The position numbers were made by a program, and so were the translations under genes. Below the pieces are notes generated by a model. It was given only the letters and a program-made list of their open reading frames with translations. It was not told the DNA's origin and searched no databases. A stretch of DNA of 64,000 bases. Origin: Microvirga pakistanensis. Lineage in GTDB: Bacteria; Pseudomonadota; Alphaproteobacteria; Rhizobiales; Beijerinckiaceae. The stretch covers positions 1 to 64,000 of the forward strand of contig NZ_SPJX01000156.1 of the NCBI RefSeq assembly GCF_004458765.1, read 5' to 3'. This document shows, in pieces, positions 35,898-45,371 of the stretch (the stretch's first letter is position 1; each line of letters begins with the position of its first letter).

Positions 35898-36950
35898 TCA
35901 TTTCAGGCCGGTGTTCGCGATACCGGCGGTGATGTAGCGCTGGAGGAACAGGAAGATCAGGGCGACCGGCACGATGGACAGCACGGTCATGGAAAGCACG
36001 TAGTGCCACTGCACGTTCAGCTCGCCCGAGAAGGCATTGAGTCCCACCTGCAGGGTGTAATGCTCCTTGCGCGAGAGGACGATCAGGGGCCAGAGAAAAT
36101 CGTTCCAGCGCCACATGACGGAGAAGATGGCGAGCACGGCCAGGGCGGGCGCCGCCAGCGGTAGGATGATGCGCCAGTAGATCTGCCATTCGGAGGCCTT
36201 GTCCATCCGCGCGGCGTCGAGGAGCTCGTCCGGGATCGTGAGCATGTATTGCCGCAGCAGGAACACTCCCGTCGGCGTCGCGACCGTCGGCAGGATCACG
36301 CCCCAAAGCGTGTCGAAGAGATTGAGCGAGTTCACCACCAGGTAAAGCGGCACGACGATGACGGACAAAGGCACCATCAGGGTTGCGAGGATGATGCCGA
36401 GAACCGCCGTTCTTCCCTTGAACTCGTATTTCGAGAGCGCAAAGGCCGCCATGGAGTTCACCACGAGCGTGATGAGGGTTGCCATGACGGTGACGAAGAT
36501 GGAATTCTGGAAATAGCGCAGGAAGTCGAATTGCTGCAGCGGCTCGGCATAGTTCTCGGTCGCGAACTTCACCTGGCGCACAGGCACGCGCTTGTCGATG
36601 GGCACGCGGATGACGGCGCCCGGATTCTCCGGATCCACCATCTGGGCCATGATCCCGACCCGCCGCACCTGGGCGAGCACCCTCTCGTTCCCGTCCTCGA
36701 GCGTCACGCGGAACAACGGCAGCGGCTGCTCGTAGCCCTGAACCCGCGCCACCTGAGCATCGAGCGGCATGAAGGTAGGCGGAAACTCTGCGAGATTGGC
36801 GGGCGTCTTGAAGGACGACACCACCAGCCACAGAACCGGGCCGAACATCAGAACAAGGCCGACGCCGAGCCAGATATAGGCCAGCACATCCGTCCAGTGC
36901 CAGCTGGCGCCGCCGCGTCGGCGCAGGAGAAAGGTGGAGAGAGCGCTCAT
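35898..36950 (-). CDS. Sugar ABC transporter permease (MalG type)
   Basis: A 350-residue inner-membrane permease with six helices and the EAA loop DAARMDKASEWQIYWRIILPL. Between helix 1 and helix 2 it has an about 100-residue periplasmic insert (from FPPTFMPLDAQ to FLRYFQNS) as found in some MalG-like subunits that touch the binding protein. Start at 36950 overlaps the upstream permease stop by 4 bases. Confidence 0.93.
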   Translation of the reverse strand: MSALSTFLLRRRGGASWHWTDVLAYIWLGVGLVLMFGPVLWLVVSSFKTPANLAEFPPTFMPLDAQVARVQGYEQPLPLFRVTLEDGNERVLAQVRRVGIMAQMVDPENPGAVIRVPIDKRVPVRQVKFATENYAEPLQQFDFLRYFQNSIFVTVMATLITLVVNSMAAFALSKYEFKGRTAVLGIILATLMVPLSVIVVPLYLVVNSLNLFDTLWGVILPTVATPTGVFLLRQYMLTIPDELLDAARMDKASEWQIYWRIILPLAAPALAVLAIFSVMWRWNDFLWPLIVLSRKEHYTLQVGLNAFSGELNVQWHYVLSMTVLSIVPVALIFLFLQRYITAGIANTGLK

Positions 36951-37978
36951 GCCGCCTCCTTTCTGGCGCGCCTGTTCGACACCACGAGCTGCAGGGCCGT
37001 GAGGCCGACGAGAACGATCCCCATGAGGATCGAGGCCGCGGATGCGAGTCCCAGATTGCGCAGGACATGGGCGAAGCCCGTCTCGTAGATGTACTGGGTG
37101 ATGAACATGGTGCTGGTCCCGGGGCCGCCGCCGGTCAGCACGAAGGCCTCGTCGAAGATCTGCACGGCCTTGATGAGGGCAAGGATGATGACGACGAGCA
37201 GATTGGGCCACAGCAGCGGCAGGGTGATGCGCCAGAAGACGCGCATGCGGCCCGTTCCATCCATCATTGCGGCCTCGTAGAGATCGCGTGGAATCGCCTG
37301 GAGGCCGGCGAGCAGGATGAGCGCATAGAAGCCGAGATGTGCCCAGACCGAGACGAAGATCGCCCAGAACATCGCCCAGTTGCGCTCGGCGAGCCATAGA
37401 ATCCGTTCGAACCCGAAATCGAGCAGGATCGCATTGAGCAACCCGTCGCGTTGCAGGATCCATTTCCAGATCAGGCCGACCACGACCGGCGAGAGCAGAA
37501 CGGGAAAGAAGAACACGCCGCGCCAGAACCCCCGGGCGCGCATCTCGCGGTTGAGGACGAGCGCGGTGCCCAGGGAGACGAGCACCAGCATCGTCACCTG
37601 GACGAGCACGAAGAAGGCCGTGTTGTGCACGCTCTGCCAGAAGGCATCCTGAAGGCAGGTCGACGGCGCGGCGTAGTCGCCGCACATGAGCAGCGTCTGG
37701 TATTGTTCGAGACCGACGAAATGACGGTCGTCGAAGAAGATCGCCGTGCCGCCCGTGAGGGAATAGGCCAAGTTGATGGCGACGGGGATGAGCACGAACA
37801 CGCTGAAGATCAGCATGTTCGGGGCCAGGAACACGGCTCCCATTCCGGCGATGCCGAACCGGCGCTGCACGGCGCCCATGGGCGCGTTGAGCACGCCCAT
37901 GAGAAAGCGGAACGGCAGGGCCAGCATGGAGGAGAGGCTGGACGCCTGCCCTCCCGGCACTTCGGTGATGGTGCTCAT
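36947..37978 (-). CDS. Sugar ABC transporter permease (MalF type)
   Basis: A 343-residue permease. An extended cytoplasmic N terminus (about 45 residues) precedes six helices; the EAA loop is EAAMMDGTGRMRVFWRITLPLLWP. It has FVGLEQYQTLL, typical of CUT1 permeases. Start 37978, 16 bases after the binding-protein stop. Together with the MalG-type subunit it forms the pore. Confidence 0.93.
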   Translation of the reverse strand: MSTITEVPGGQASSLSSMLALPFRFLMGVLNAPMGAVQRRFGIAGMGAVFLAPNMLIFSVFVLIPVAINLAYSLTGGTAIFFDDRHFVGLEQYQTLLMCGDYAAPSTCLQDAFWQSVHNTAFFVLVQVTMLVLVSLGTALVLNREMRARGFWRGVFFFPVLLSPVVVGLIWKWILQRDGLLNAILLDFGFERILWLAERNWAMFWAIFVSVWAHLGFYALILLAGLQAIPRDLYEAAMMDGTGRMRVFWRITLPLLWPNLLVVIILALIKAVQIFDEAFVLTGGGPGTSTMFITQYIYETGFAHVLRNLGLASAASILMGIVLVGLTALQLVVSNRRARKEAA

Positions 37979-37994
37979 CGCACGTGCCCTTGGC

Positions 37995-39266
37995 TCAGCG
38001 GGAGGCCTCGGCGACCTTCTGCTTGATGTCCTCCTCGATCCGCGCATAGGCATCCGCAAGCTGCGCCTCGCCGGCCACCACCTGTCCGAGGCGGCTGATG
38101 ACGGCGGCGTAGATCGTGCCGGACCACTTGTAGCTCTGCATCTTCAAGGCGAGCGGATCGGCCGTGCGGGTCGCGTTGAGGAAGACATCGAGAGACTTCT
38201 TCACGTTCGGATCGCTCGACTTGAAGTCGACTCCCTTGGCCGCAACGCCCTGATGCGCCGGCAGGAACAGGGTCCGCTCGGAGAACTCGCGCACCACCGG
38301 CTCGCTCGCGAGATACTCCACCACGCGGGCCACTTCCTTCGGGCTCTTGGTGTACTTGACCGCCACAAGGCCGGCGCCGCCCGGCATGCCGGTGCAGGCG
38401 GCGGGACCGCAAGGCTCGGGGCCGGCCGACCAGTCGAAGTTGTCCTTGATCTTCTGCGAGAACTGCGCGACCTGCCAGGAGCCCGAGAAGTACACGGCGA
38501 CCTGGCCGTTCACGAACTCCTCGTTCGCGCCCTTGTAGGTAGTTCCGGCAACGCCGCCCCAGATCTCGCGCGGCATGATGCCGTTCTTGTGCCAGTCGGC
38601 GATGCGCTGGGCCATGGCCTTGAACCCCTCGTCCACCACGGCGGGCTTGCCGTCCGGGCCCATCACCTTGGCGCCCATCGAGATCGCAGGCCCCATGAAG
38701 CGGTGGCCGGAACGGTCGAAGGCGAGTGCGATCGGAATCTTCTGGCTGTCCGCCACCTTCTTGGCAGCAGCCGCCCATTCGTCCCAGGTCGCCTTCGCGC
38801 CGGGAACCGGCACACCCGCCTGCTCGAACAGGGTCGTGTTCACGAGCGGGCCGGTGATGGTGAGCTGGGTCATGAAGCCGGGCAGCGCGTTGCTGCCGTC
38901 CTCGCGCATCCAGTCGAGCGTGTTGCTGAAATTCTTTTCGAGGGATGCGGGATCCTTGAGGTGCGGGCGCAGGTCGAGCCAGTGCCTGGCCTGCGACTTC
39001 AGCTCCACCACGCGCACGATGTCGGGGCCCCGACCGGCCTCGAGCTGGACCGGCAGCTGATCCTTGACCACGCCGAAGGCGACGTTGTCGACCACGACCT
39101 TGATGTCCGGGTTCTGGCTCTCGAAACGCTTGATGAGATCCTGCAGGACTTCGCCCTCGTTGCCGTCCGAGTACCACATGATGCGCACTTCGGTCGCCGC
39201 ATGAGCGACGGATGCGCTGAGCGCGAGACCCAACGCCCCGCAAGCTAGTCTTCTAAGTCCCTTCAT
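37995..39266 (-). CDS. Sugar ABC transporter substrate-binding protein
   Basis: A 423-residue periplasmic binding protein of the CUT1 group. Signal peptide MKGLRRLACGALGLALSASVAHA, then EVRIMWYSDGNEGEVLQDLIK, the (W-Y-S-D/G) start and FESQNPDIKVVVDN typical of the family, and NEEFVNGQVAVYFSGSWQVAQ. The ligand is likely an oligosaccharide with an unsaturated uronic acid, from the neighbouring genes. GGAGG precedes the ATG. Confidence 0.93.
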   Translation of the reverse strand: MKGLRRLACGALGLALSASVAHAATEVRIMWYSDGNEGEVLQDLIKRFESQNPDIKVVVDNVAFGVVKDQLPVQLEAGRGPDIVRVVELKSQARHWLDLRPHLKDPASLEKNFSNTLDWMREDGSNALPGFMTQLTITGPLVNTTLFEQAGVPVPGAKATWDEWAAAAKKVADSQKIPIALAFDRSGHRFMGPAISMGAKVMGPDGKPAVVDEGFKAMAQRIADWHKNGIMPREIWGGVAGTTYKGANEEFVNGQVAVYFSGSWQVAQFSQKIKDNFDWSAGPEPCGPAACTGMPGGAGLVAVKYTKSPKEVARVVEYLASEPVVREFSERTLFLPAHQGVAAKGVDFKSSDPNVKKSLDVFLNATRTADPLALKMQSYKWSGTIYAAVISRLGQVVAGEAQLADAYARIEEDIKQKVAEASR

Positions 39267-39294
39267 CACTTTCCTCCCATGATGAATGTTGGGT

Positions 39295-41841
39295 TCAGGC
39301 AATCTTGAGTTGCTCTTGTCTTTCGTGTTGGGAAGGCAGCGTCACGCGCGCTCCTTCCGGGTAGGCCGTCAATTCTCCCGACAAGGTCCAGTTCTTCGGA
39401 TCGATGGTTTCGGTGCTCGTGCGCACCACCGCATCGGAGCCGCAGGCGACGGTTCCGAAATCGGGATCCTGCACCACGATGGTGCCGTCCGGGCGCTCCT
39501 CGGCCGAGAGGCCCGCAAAGCGTTTTCCGAAAGCCGTCAGGCTGCCTTCGGTGGCGATATCGGACAGGCGTACGATCCAGCGTCCGCTATGGCCCGGCAG
39601 GCGGACCTCGCATCCGGCCGTCGGCCCTTTCGTGACCTTTTCGAACGATCCGCTCGCCACAAGCAGGCAAAGACCGTTCCCGGCGCGCACGAGAATGCGG
39701 TTGCCCTCGTGGATCACCTCGTCCATCTCCGCCTCCGGCAGCCACGCATGGGTGAAGTCGGGCTGGGCGGCATGAGCCTTGAAGTCCATGATCGCAAGGG
39801 AGCGGTACTGGTGCACGCGCGGCACGGTTCCGCAGCCGCCCCAATAGGACGGGCGGCCATAGCCGCTGTGGATCACCTCGCCCGGGTGGTTGATCCAGAT
39901 CTGCGATTCCGGCCGTTCCCCGAGGCGCAGATGCAGGACGGTCTCCTGATAGCCCCACTCGCCCCAGCGATAGGCGGCGATGCTGCCCAAGGCATGATCC
40001 TTCGACTTGTAGTGATAGAGCGAGGCGATGCCGTTCTCACCCTGCTTGTAGCGCCACTCATAGGCGCCCGCGCCCCTGTAGTCGGCGATGGCCGCAAGGC
40101 TCGGGTCGATGGCGAGCCCATGTTCGGCGACGCACAGGGCGAGCTGGGGCAGCGCATGGAAGCGACGGCCGAGCGATCCCGTGCCGTAGGCGAGATAGGA
40201 CATTCCCGACAATTCGAGCGTTCGTCCGGGGCGAAGGGTGTGCTCGTAGCTGCGTCCTTGGGATGCCGTCATCATGCCGTGATGGCTCGACAGGGCCATG
40301 ATCTCGAGCAGGCGGCGGATGGCGGCGCCGGAGCGCTCGCGGATGCTCGCATCGGGCGAGAGCGCATAGAGGGCGCACAGGCCTTTGAGGTCGATGGGGA
40401 AGTACGGCGCCGAGTTCCACTCGGCCATCTCGCAGGCCTCGAAATGCGTCAGCCATTCGAGCAGCCGCCCGCGTCCGATCTCGGCCTGCTCGCGGCCCTT
40501 GCGGCCGGAGCGCCTGAAGGTCGCGTCCGGGAAGAGCGTTCCGGCAAGATGGCAGGCCGTGTGGAACAGGAGCGCGTGGTTCTCGCTGAAGTACCACATC
40601 ACATCGTTGCCGGGTTCGTCCATCCAGTAGCGGAAGCGCAGGATCACATCGTCCATGCGCGCCCGTGTCTCCGGCGAAATCCGCTCGGGCCACGAGATGC
40701 GCGACCAGAGCAGCGGCACGAGCAGGAAATCGGCGCAATCGTGGCAATCGCCGATAATCGGCAGGCAGGATTCGATGATGCGATCCGTTTCCGGTCCGCC
40801 CCGGTCGAGCGCAAGCCGCGCCAGAACCGCCACCATGTCGCGCTCGCCGCGCTCGGCCACATGGTCGAGAACGGCCTGCGCCCGCACCGCGATGTTGGCG
40901 GAAGCGGGAGGCTGCCTGTCGAGATGGCAGATCTCGACGCCAAGCACCCGGGTGGCGACGAAGTCGCCGTCGCGCAGGGTGATGGCGAAATGCCGGAAAT
41001 CGGCGGGCAACTCGCCCGTATCGGCGAGGGCGACGCGGGCCGCGCCGGCCGGGAGCTTCCTGTGGAACTCCAGCGTGTCCTCCGTCGACATGAAGTCGCC
41101 GCGCACCTCCACATGCACGTCGAGCGAGCCGGTCGCCGGACTGTCGAACACGATCGCCACTTCGCCGCCGCCATAGGACGGCTTCTCGAAGCGCATGCCC
41201 TCCAACATGCTCTCCACCGCCGCCGCCCGCGCGCCTTCGATGGAGCACGGCATGGCAACCGACAATCCCACGCCCTCGATCAGCTCGAGGCTGAAATAAT
41301 AGCGGGCATCGCGCTCGCAGAGATCGGCGAACCAGACCCGAAGCTCGTTCCTGCCCGCCTTCAGCGGCACCTCGATCTCGGCGCGCTCCTCGAAGTTGCG
41401 CTGATAGCGGGTGAGCTCCGCGACCCGACGGCCGTTGACCTCCAGGAAAGCGCCGCCGCAGGTGGCAAAGCCGAAGCGCGCCACCTGGTCGCGCTCGCTG
41501 TCGAGGGTCGTGCGCGCCCAGCACTCCACGCGGGTCGCCCGGAACCAGAATCCCGACAGGTCCACGCGCGGAGAGCCGAAGGGCAACCAGACGCGGGTGG
41601 GTTCGAAGCCCGTCACGGGCTTCGGAGTCTTGCCGCGGTACTGCTCGATGAAGTCCGTGCGGCAGGCATATTGATGCGGGATGAAGTTGCGATCCTTGGT
41701 CAGGAAGAAGAAGGCATCCATCTTCCCTTCCATGGTGCGGTCGGGAACGTCGTAGCGCTCCTCGTACACGTCGCCGAGCTGCCAGTGTCCGACCGCCTGG
41801 CCGGCTTTAAGGGAATGCGTCAGGTCCATCGCGTCCGCCAT
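39295..41841 (-). CDS. Large unassigned protein, likely polysaccharide-active
   Basis: An 848-residue protein without signal peptide, so cytoplasmic. The first 200 residues look like beta-sandwich (WFRATRVECWARTT, GGAFLEVNGRRVAEL, the plan of a carbohydrate-binding or discoidin-like fold). Residues about 330-650 are helical with aromatic-rich loops (MWYFSENHALLFHTACHLAG, EWNSAPYFPIDLKGL, YGTGSLGRRFHALPQ), suggesting an alpha/alpha toroid as in polysaccharide lyases and GH88/105/127-type enzymes. The C-terminal 170 residues are again beta-rich. Conserved His/Tyr/Glu/Asn in the SENHALLFHT stretch could be catalytic. I do not recognise the family. It lies between kduI and the binding protein in one operon, so a role in uronate-containing oligosaccharide breakdown is inferred. 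Confidence 0.75.
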   Translation of the reverse strand: MADAMDLTHSLKAGQAVGHWQLGDVYEERYDVPDRTMEGKMDAFFFLTKDRNFIPHQYACRTDFIEQYRGKTPKPVTGFEPTRVWLPFGSPRVDLSGFWFRATRVECWARTTLDSERDQVARFGFATCGGAFLEVNGRRVAELTRYQRNFEERAEIEVPLKAGRNELRVWFADLCERDARYYFSLELIEGVGLSVAMPCSIEGARAAAVESMLEGMRFEKPSYGGGEVAIVFDSPATGSLDVHVEVRGDFMSTEDTLEFHRKLPAGAARVALADTGELPADFRHFAITLRDGDFVATRVLGVEICHLDRQPPASANIAVRAQAVLDHVAERGERDMVAVLARLALDRGGPETDRIIESCLPIIGDCHDCADFLLVPLLWSRISWPERISPETRARMDDVILRFRYWMDEPGNDVMWYFSENHALLFHTACHLAGTLFPDATFRRSGRKGREQAEIGRGRLLEWLTHFEACEMAEWNSAPYFPIDLKGLCALYALSPDASIRERSGAAIRRLLEIMALSSHHGMMTASQGRSYEHTLRPGRTLELSGMSYLAYGTGSLGRRFHALPQLALCVAEHGLAIDPSLAAIADYRGAGAYEWRYKQGENGIASLYHYKSKDHALGSIAAYRWGEWGYQETVLHLRLGERPESQIWINHPGEVIHSGYGRPSYWGGCGTVPRVHQYRSLAIMDFKAHAAQPDFTHAWLPEAEMDEVIHEGNRILVRAGNGLCLLVASGSFEKVTKGPTAGCEVRLPGHSGRWIVRLSDIATEGSLTAFGKRFAGLSAEERPDGTIVVQDPDFGTVACGSDAVVRTSTETIDPKNWTLSGELTAYPEGARVTLPSQHERQEQLKIA

Positions 41842-41848
41842 CGCTTTC

Positions 41849-42682
41849 TTACCGCAACGTGCTCACGGGAACGGGATTCACGTCCGTGTATTCCTGGTTC
41901 TCGCCGGTCATGCTCCATACGAAAGCGTAAGGGCCCGTGCCGGCGCCCATATGGATCGACCATGCGGGCGAAAGGATCGCATCGCCGTCCGCCACCACGA
42001 GGTGGCGCGTCTCATCGGGACGGCCCATCAGGTGAATGACGCGATCCTCCGGCGCCATGTCGAAATAGACATACGCCTCCATACGGCGCTCATGCAGATG
42101 GGGCGGCATGGTGTTCCAGACGCTGCCGTGATCGAGGTCGGTGATCCCCATGAGAAGAAGCGCCGAGGGCGCGACTTCCGGATGAATGTACATGCGCAGC
42201 GAACGCTTGTTCGAACGCCTCTCCTCGCCGAGTTCCAGCGGCTTCGCCTCGGACCTCGTGATCAGCCGGTGCGGATAGTCCACCTGCGATGGCACGGAGG
42301 TCATGTAGAAGCGCGCGGGGTAGGCAGGATCCGCGCTCGACAGGGTCAGGCGTTCCGCGCCGCGTCCCACATAGAGAATGTCGCGGTTGTCGAGATCGAA
42401 ACTCTTGCCGTCCACCGCGATGCGGCCTCGCCCGCCGAGATTGGCGATGCCCATCTCGCGATAGGACAGAAGGTGCGGCGTGCCGATGGGGGCTCCTTCG
42501 CCGAGGGTGACGTTCCTGTCCAGCGGCGTGGCCCCGCCAAGGATCATGCGGTCGGTATGGGTGTAGACCAGGCGGACATCGTCCTTCGGGAACAGCCTGT
42601 CGATCAGAAAGGCTGAGCGCAGGTCTTCGGTGGACATGCCGCCGATGGCTTCAGGCCCCGCTCCGTAGCGAACCTCGATCAT
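41849..42682 (-). CDS. kduI: 5-dehydro-4-deoxy-D-glucuronate isomerase (KduI)
   Basis: A 277-residue cupin enzyme converting 5-keto-4-deoxyuronate, released from unsaturated uronates, to 3-deoxy-D-glycero-2,5-hexodiulosonate. Zinc ligands are visible in PPHLHERRMEAYVYFD (His, His, Glu) and the later SIHMGAGT. The opening FLIDRLFPKDDVRLVYTHTDR is the family start. ATG 42682 overlaps the stop of the hydrolase gene by 4 bases. The next enzymes, KduD and the KDG kinase/aldolase, are not in the window. Confidence 0.95.
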   Translation of the reverse strand: MIEVRYGAGPEAIGGMSTEDLRSAFLIDRLFPKDDVRLVYTHTDRMILGGATPLDRNVTLGEGAPIGTPHLLSYREMGIANLGGRGRIAVDGKSFDLDNRDILYVGRGAERLTLSSADPAYPARFYMTSVPSQVDYPHRLITRSEAKPLELGEERRSNKRSLRMYIHPEVAPSALLLMGITDLDHGSVWNTMPPHLHERRMEAYVYFDMAPEDRVIHLMGRPDETRHLVVADGDAILSPAWSIHMGAGTGPYAFVWSMTGENQEYTDVNPVPVSTLR

Positions 42683-43782
42683 GCGGCGGTCTCCTGTCGA
42701 GCGTCGCTCGTGTGACGGACGGCCTCCGCGAGGAGCAGGATGGCCAGGGCCTGGCCGTAGGCCGTCGGCTGGATGGGGATGTCGTGGTAGAATTTCAGGT
42801 CGCGCCCCATGCGGGTGCCATAGGAAACATTCTGCAGCGTGCCGTTCCCGTCGATGTTGTCGAGCACGTAGTCGAGGGCGCGAAGTCCCGCCTGCCGCGC
42901 ATCCTCTCCCAAGATGCCGAGACGCGCGCCCTTCAGGAGCCCATAGCCGAAGCCCGCCGTCGCGGAGGCCTCGAGATAGGACGAGGGATCGTCGATGAGC
43001 GTATGCCAGGCGCCGCTGCGGTCCTGATGCCGCAGCAAGGATTTCGCCTGCGTGCGCAGGCAGCCGAGAAGGTAGTCCCTCACGCCGCCCGTGATGCCGC
43101 CGAGCTCGATGAAATCGAGCAGCCCTGCCGTGATCCAGGCATTGCCCCGCGCCCAGCGGGCCCGCGCGAAGTTGTGCCGCCCTTCGAAGGTCCAGCCGTG
43201 GAACCACAGGCCGGTTTCCGTATCGGCGAGATAATGCGCGTGCAGCAGGAACTGGCGAACGGCTTCCTGGACGAGATCGTCGCGGCCTGCGGCGCGACCG
43301 TAATTCGCCAGGAAGAGGCACACCATGAAGAGGGTGTCGTCCCACAGCTCTCCCGGATTGAGGCCGTCGGACACGATGTGTTGGAAGCCGCCCTCCTCCG
43401 TCCGGGGAAGCTCGGTCATCACGCACTTCGCCCAGTGCTCGAGCGGGGCGTGCCAGCGCTCCTCCCGGGTCCTGTCCCAGAGCATGGAGAGACCCAGCAT
43501 GGGAGCCGTCGTATTGACGTTGAGACCGGGCCGGCCCTTTCCGAGCTGACGCTCGTACCAAGCCTCGATCAGGCGGCGATGCTCGCTGTTTCCGGTGAAC
43601 TCCCAGTACCGGACCAAGCCATACAGACCGACGCCCTGGGGCCATTCCCAGCCGTCGAAGCTGATGTAATCGCCGGGCGTGCCGTCAAGATTCGGCTCGT
43701 CGAACGTACCGTCGTGGCGCAAGGCCACCATGCCTGCGACGAGACGATCGAGCTGGCGCCTGAGGCGCCCTCCCTCCCTCAT
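42679..43782 (-). CDS. Unsaturated uronyl hydrolase, GH88/GH105 type
   Basis: A 367-residue alpha/alpha-toroid glycoside hydrolase. It has the family landmarks: WEWPQGVGLYGLVRYWE, the catalytic aspartate region GELWDDTLFMVCLF, and ARGNAWITAGLLDFIE (R-G-N-x-W). It would hydrolyse the terminal unsaturated uronic acid of oligosaccharides produced by lyases (rhamnogalacturonan, pectin, ulvan or similar), giving the substrate of KduI. No signal peptide, hence cytoplasmic, acting after import. ATG 43782 follows GGGAGG. First gene of the operon. Confidence 0.92.
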   Translation of the reverse strand: MREGGRLRRQLDRLVAGMVALRHDGTFDEPNLDGTPGDYISFDGWEWPQGVGLYGLVRYWEFTGNSEHRRLIEAWYERQLGKGRPGLNVNTTAPMLGLSMLWDRTREERWHAPLEHWAKCVMTELPRTEEGGFQHIVSDGLNPGELWDDTLFMVCLFLANYGRAAGRDDLVQEAVRQFLLHAHYLADTETGLWFHGWTFEGRHNFARARWARGNAWITAGLLDFIELGGITGGVRDYLLGCLRTQAKSLLRHQDRSGAWHTLIDDPSSYLEASATAGFGYGLLKGARLGILGEDARQAGLRALDYVLDNIDGNGTLQNVSYGTRMGRDLKFYHDIPIQPTAYGQALAILLLAEAVRHTSDARQETAA

Positions 43783-43841
43783 ATGCGTTGCCTCCCGGGC
43801 ATTGGTGCTTTTGTTGGGAGGATTTTTCAGTAAGCGCCCAG

Positions 43842-43851
43842 ATTGCGCAAT
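43842..43851. promoter_or_regulatory. Candidate operator between regulator and uronate operon
   Basis: ATTGCGCAAT, a perfect 10-base palindrome with central CG, lies in the 95-base divergent region, 60 bases from the hydrolase gene and 27 bases from the regulator start. LacI-family proteins bind palindromes with a central CG. AT-rich runs (GAAAATTTTTT) next to it may be the promoter. Confidence 0.55.
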
Positions 43852-43877
43852 ATGAAAATTTTTTGCACTATGCTCCC

Positions 43878-44948
43878 ATGCCAACGACGCTCAAGAAGCC
43901 TGTCTCCTCCAAGTCCCTTGGGCGCAGCCGCCTGCGCGATATCGCCTTGGCCTGCGATGTTTCGATCAGCACGGTGTCCCGTGCTCTGGCAGGCCAGAAG
44001 GGCGTTCGGGACGATCTGCGCCAGCGGATCTTCGCGGCGGCCAGGAGCGCGCATTATCCGCTGCCCAACATGGTGCAGGGTGCGCGGATCGCGGTTTTCG
44101 CCAGCAAGGCGGCCATGACGGATTACGGCCGCACGCAATTCACGTGGCATGTGCTGGAGGGCTTGAAGGCAGCCGCCGCGTCACGGGAGATCGAGGTGTC
44201 CCTGGTGCCTCTTCCCGACCCGGACGAAAGTCAGTCTCCCCTGACGGACGTTCTGGACAATTCCGGCATTCTCGGCGTTCTCCTGCTGACGGTCGACGAC
44301 ATGCAGGTGATGCGCCGCATCCAGGAGAGCGGAAAACCCTCGGTCCTGATCAACAGCGACGATCCGCTCATGCGCATCTCGAGCGTGAGTCCCTGCAACC
44401 GGTCTGCGACGCGCATGGCATGCGATTATCTGATCGACCTGGGGCACGAGCGCATCGGCTTCGTCATGCGGCCCGGTCGCCCGACGATCCGACGCCGCCT
44501 CGAAGGCTGGCGCGACGCCCTTTCCGAGCACGGATTGCCCTGCCCGGATGAGAACGTGATCAGCGTCGAGGATTGGACGCCCGAATGCGCCGAGCGGGCC
44601 ATCGGCGAGCGCCTCGACAACGGAACGCTCCATGTGAGCGCGCTCCTCTGCGCTGCCGACAGCCTCGCCTTGGGAGCGATCTCGGCCTTGAAGGCTCGCC
44701 AGATTGCCTGTCCGGAGAAGATATCGGTGATGGGCATCGACAATCTGCCGATCTCGGACCTTCTCACGCCGCGCTTGACCACCATGCACATTCCGGCCCG
44801 CGAGTTGGGCGAGACGGCCGTGGACATGGTGATTGAACTCTCCACGCAAGGTGAGAGGCTCGTGCGCCGAACGGAACTCGCCTGCCGTCTCATCGAGCGG
44901 GATTCCACGGCGGCAACGTCCATGGCGGCAACCTCCACGGCGGCATGA
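43878..44948 (+). CDS. LacI family transcriptional regulator
   Basis: A 356-residue regulator. The helix-turn-helix and hinge lie at about 19-75 (LRDIALACDVSISTVSRALAG), followed by a periplasmic-binding-protein-like sensor domain with GVLLLTVDD, LGHERIGFV and LCAADSLALGAI. The tail has a repeated SMAATS/STAA piece. It starts at ATG 43878; no strong ribosome site. It is divergent from the uronate operon and most likely represses it until a uronate intermediate binds. Confidence 0.93.
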   Translation: MPTTLKKPVSSKSLGRSRLRDIALACDVSISTVSRALAGQKGVRDDLRQRIFAAARSAHYPLPNMVQGARIAVFASKAAMTDYGRTQFTWHVLEGLKAAAASREIEVSLVPLPDPDESQSPLTDVLDNSGILGVLLLTVDDMQVMRRIQESGKPSVLINSDDPLMRISSVSPCNRSATRMACDYLIDLGHERIGFVMRPGRPTIRRRLEGWRDALSEHGLPCPDENVISVEDWTPECAERAIGERLDNGTLHVSALLCAADSLALGAISALKARQIACPEKISVMGIDNLPISDLLTPRLTTMHIPARELGETAVDMVIELSTQGERLVRRTELACRLIERDSTAATSMAATSTAA

Positions 44949-44962
44949 GAGAAGCCCCCGGC

Positions 44963-45142
44963 ATGATGAGCCTCAATCCAAAGTTCGCGGACGCGTACAA
45001 CAATCGCAGATAGGTCTACATACAGACCGGTCGGCACCAGGAGGCCCTTGCCGACTTCGACAGGGCACTGGCGCTGGAGGAGAGTCCGCGCTCCCTCGCG
45101 AACCGGGAACTCGCGCGCAAGGCGATAACAAACGCGCAGTAA
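44963..45142 (+). pseudogene. TPR-protein fragment with in-frame stop
   Basis: From ATG 44963 one frame reads MSLNPKFADAYNNRR, then TAG (45011), then VYIQTGRHQEALADFDRALALEE and ends at TAA 45142. The L-N-P-x-x-A-x-A-Y-x-N-R-G ... G-x-x-x-x-A-x-x-D-(F/Y)-x-x-A-(L/I) pattern is that of tetratricopeptide repeats. Only about one and a half repeats remain. The 45143-45371 stretch has a further frame ending at 45331 (VDGKTIDRSVIGIRGLNSAD) that I cannot place. Confidence 0.7.
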
Positions 45143-45371
45143 ACCTGGTGGATCGAGCCTCTCACACCGTGCCACAAGACAGCCGAAGCCCCTCGAGAGC
45201 AGAAGAATGCCTTCTTCAACAGCCGGAAGGATGTGGACGGGAAGACCATTGACCGCAGCGTGATCGGCATTCGTGGCTTGAACTCTGCCGACCACACCGA
45301 AGCGACCATGGAGCGGCTACAGTCGCGATAAATCCTCTGGAAATATGCCCGCCGAACAAAGAAAAAAGAAG

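Noticed and set aside
39286..42039. Plus-strand open frame of about 917 codons opposite the 848-residue gene
   Set aside because: The minus-strand frame fits the operon with short gaps and overlaps and has normal protein composition; the plus frame is arginine/histidine-rich.
45143..45331. Frame ending VIGIRGLNSAD...LQSR before the odd tRNA-Cys
   Set aside because: It reads like coding sequence but has no start or known family; kept only as part of the decayed region.
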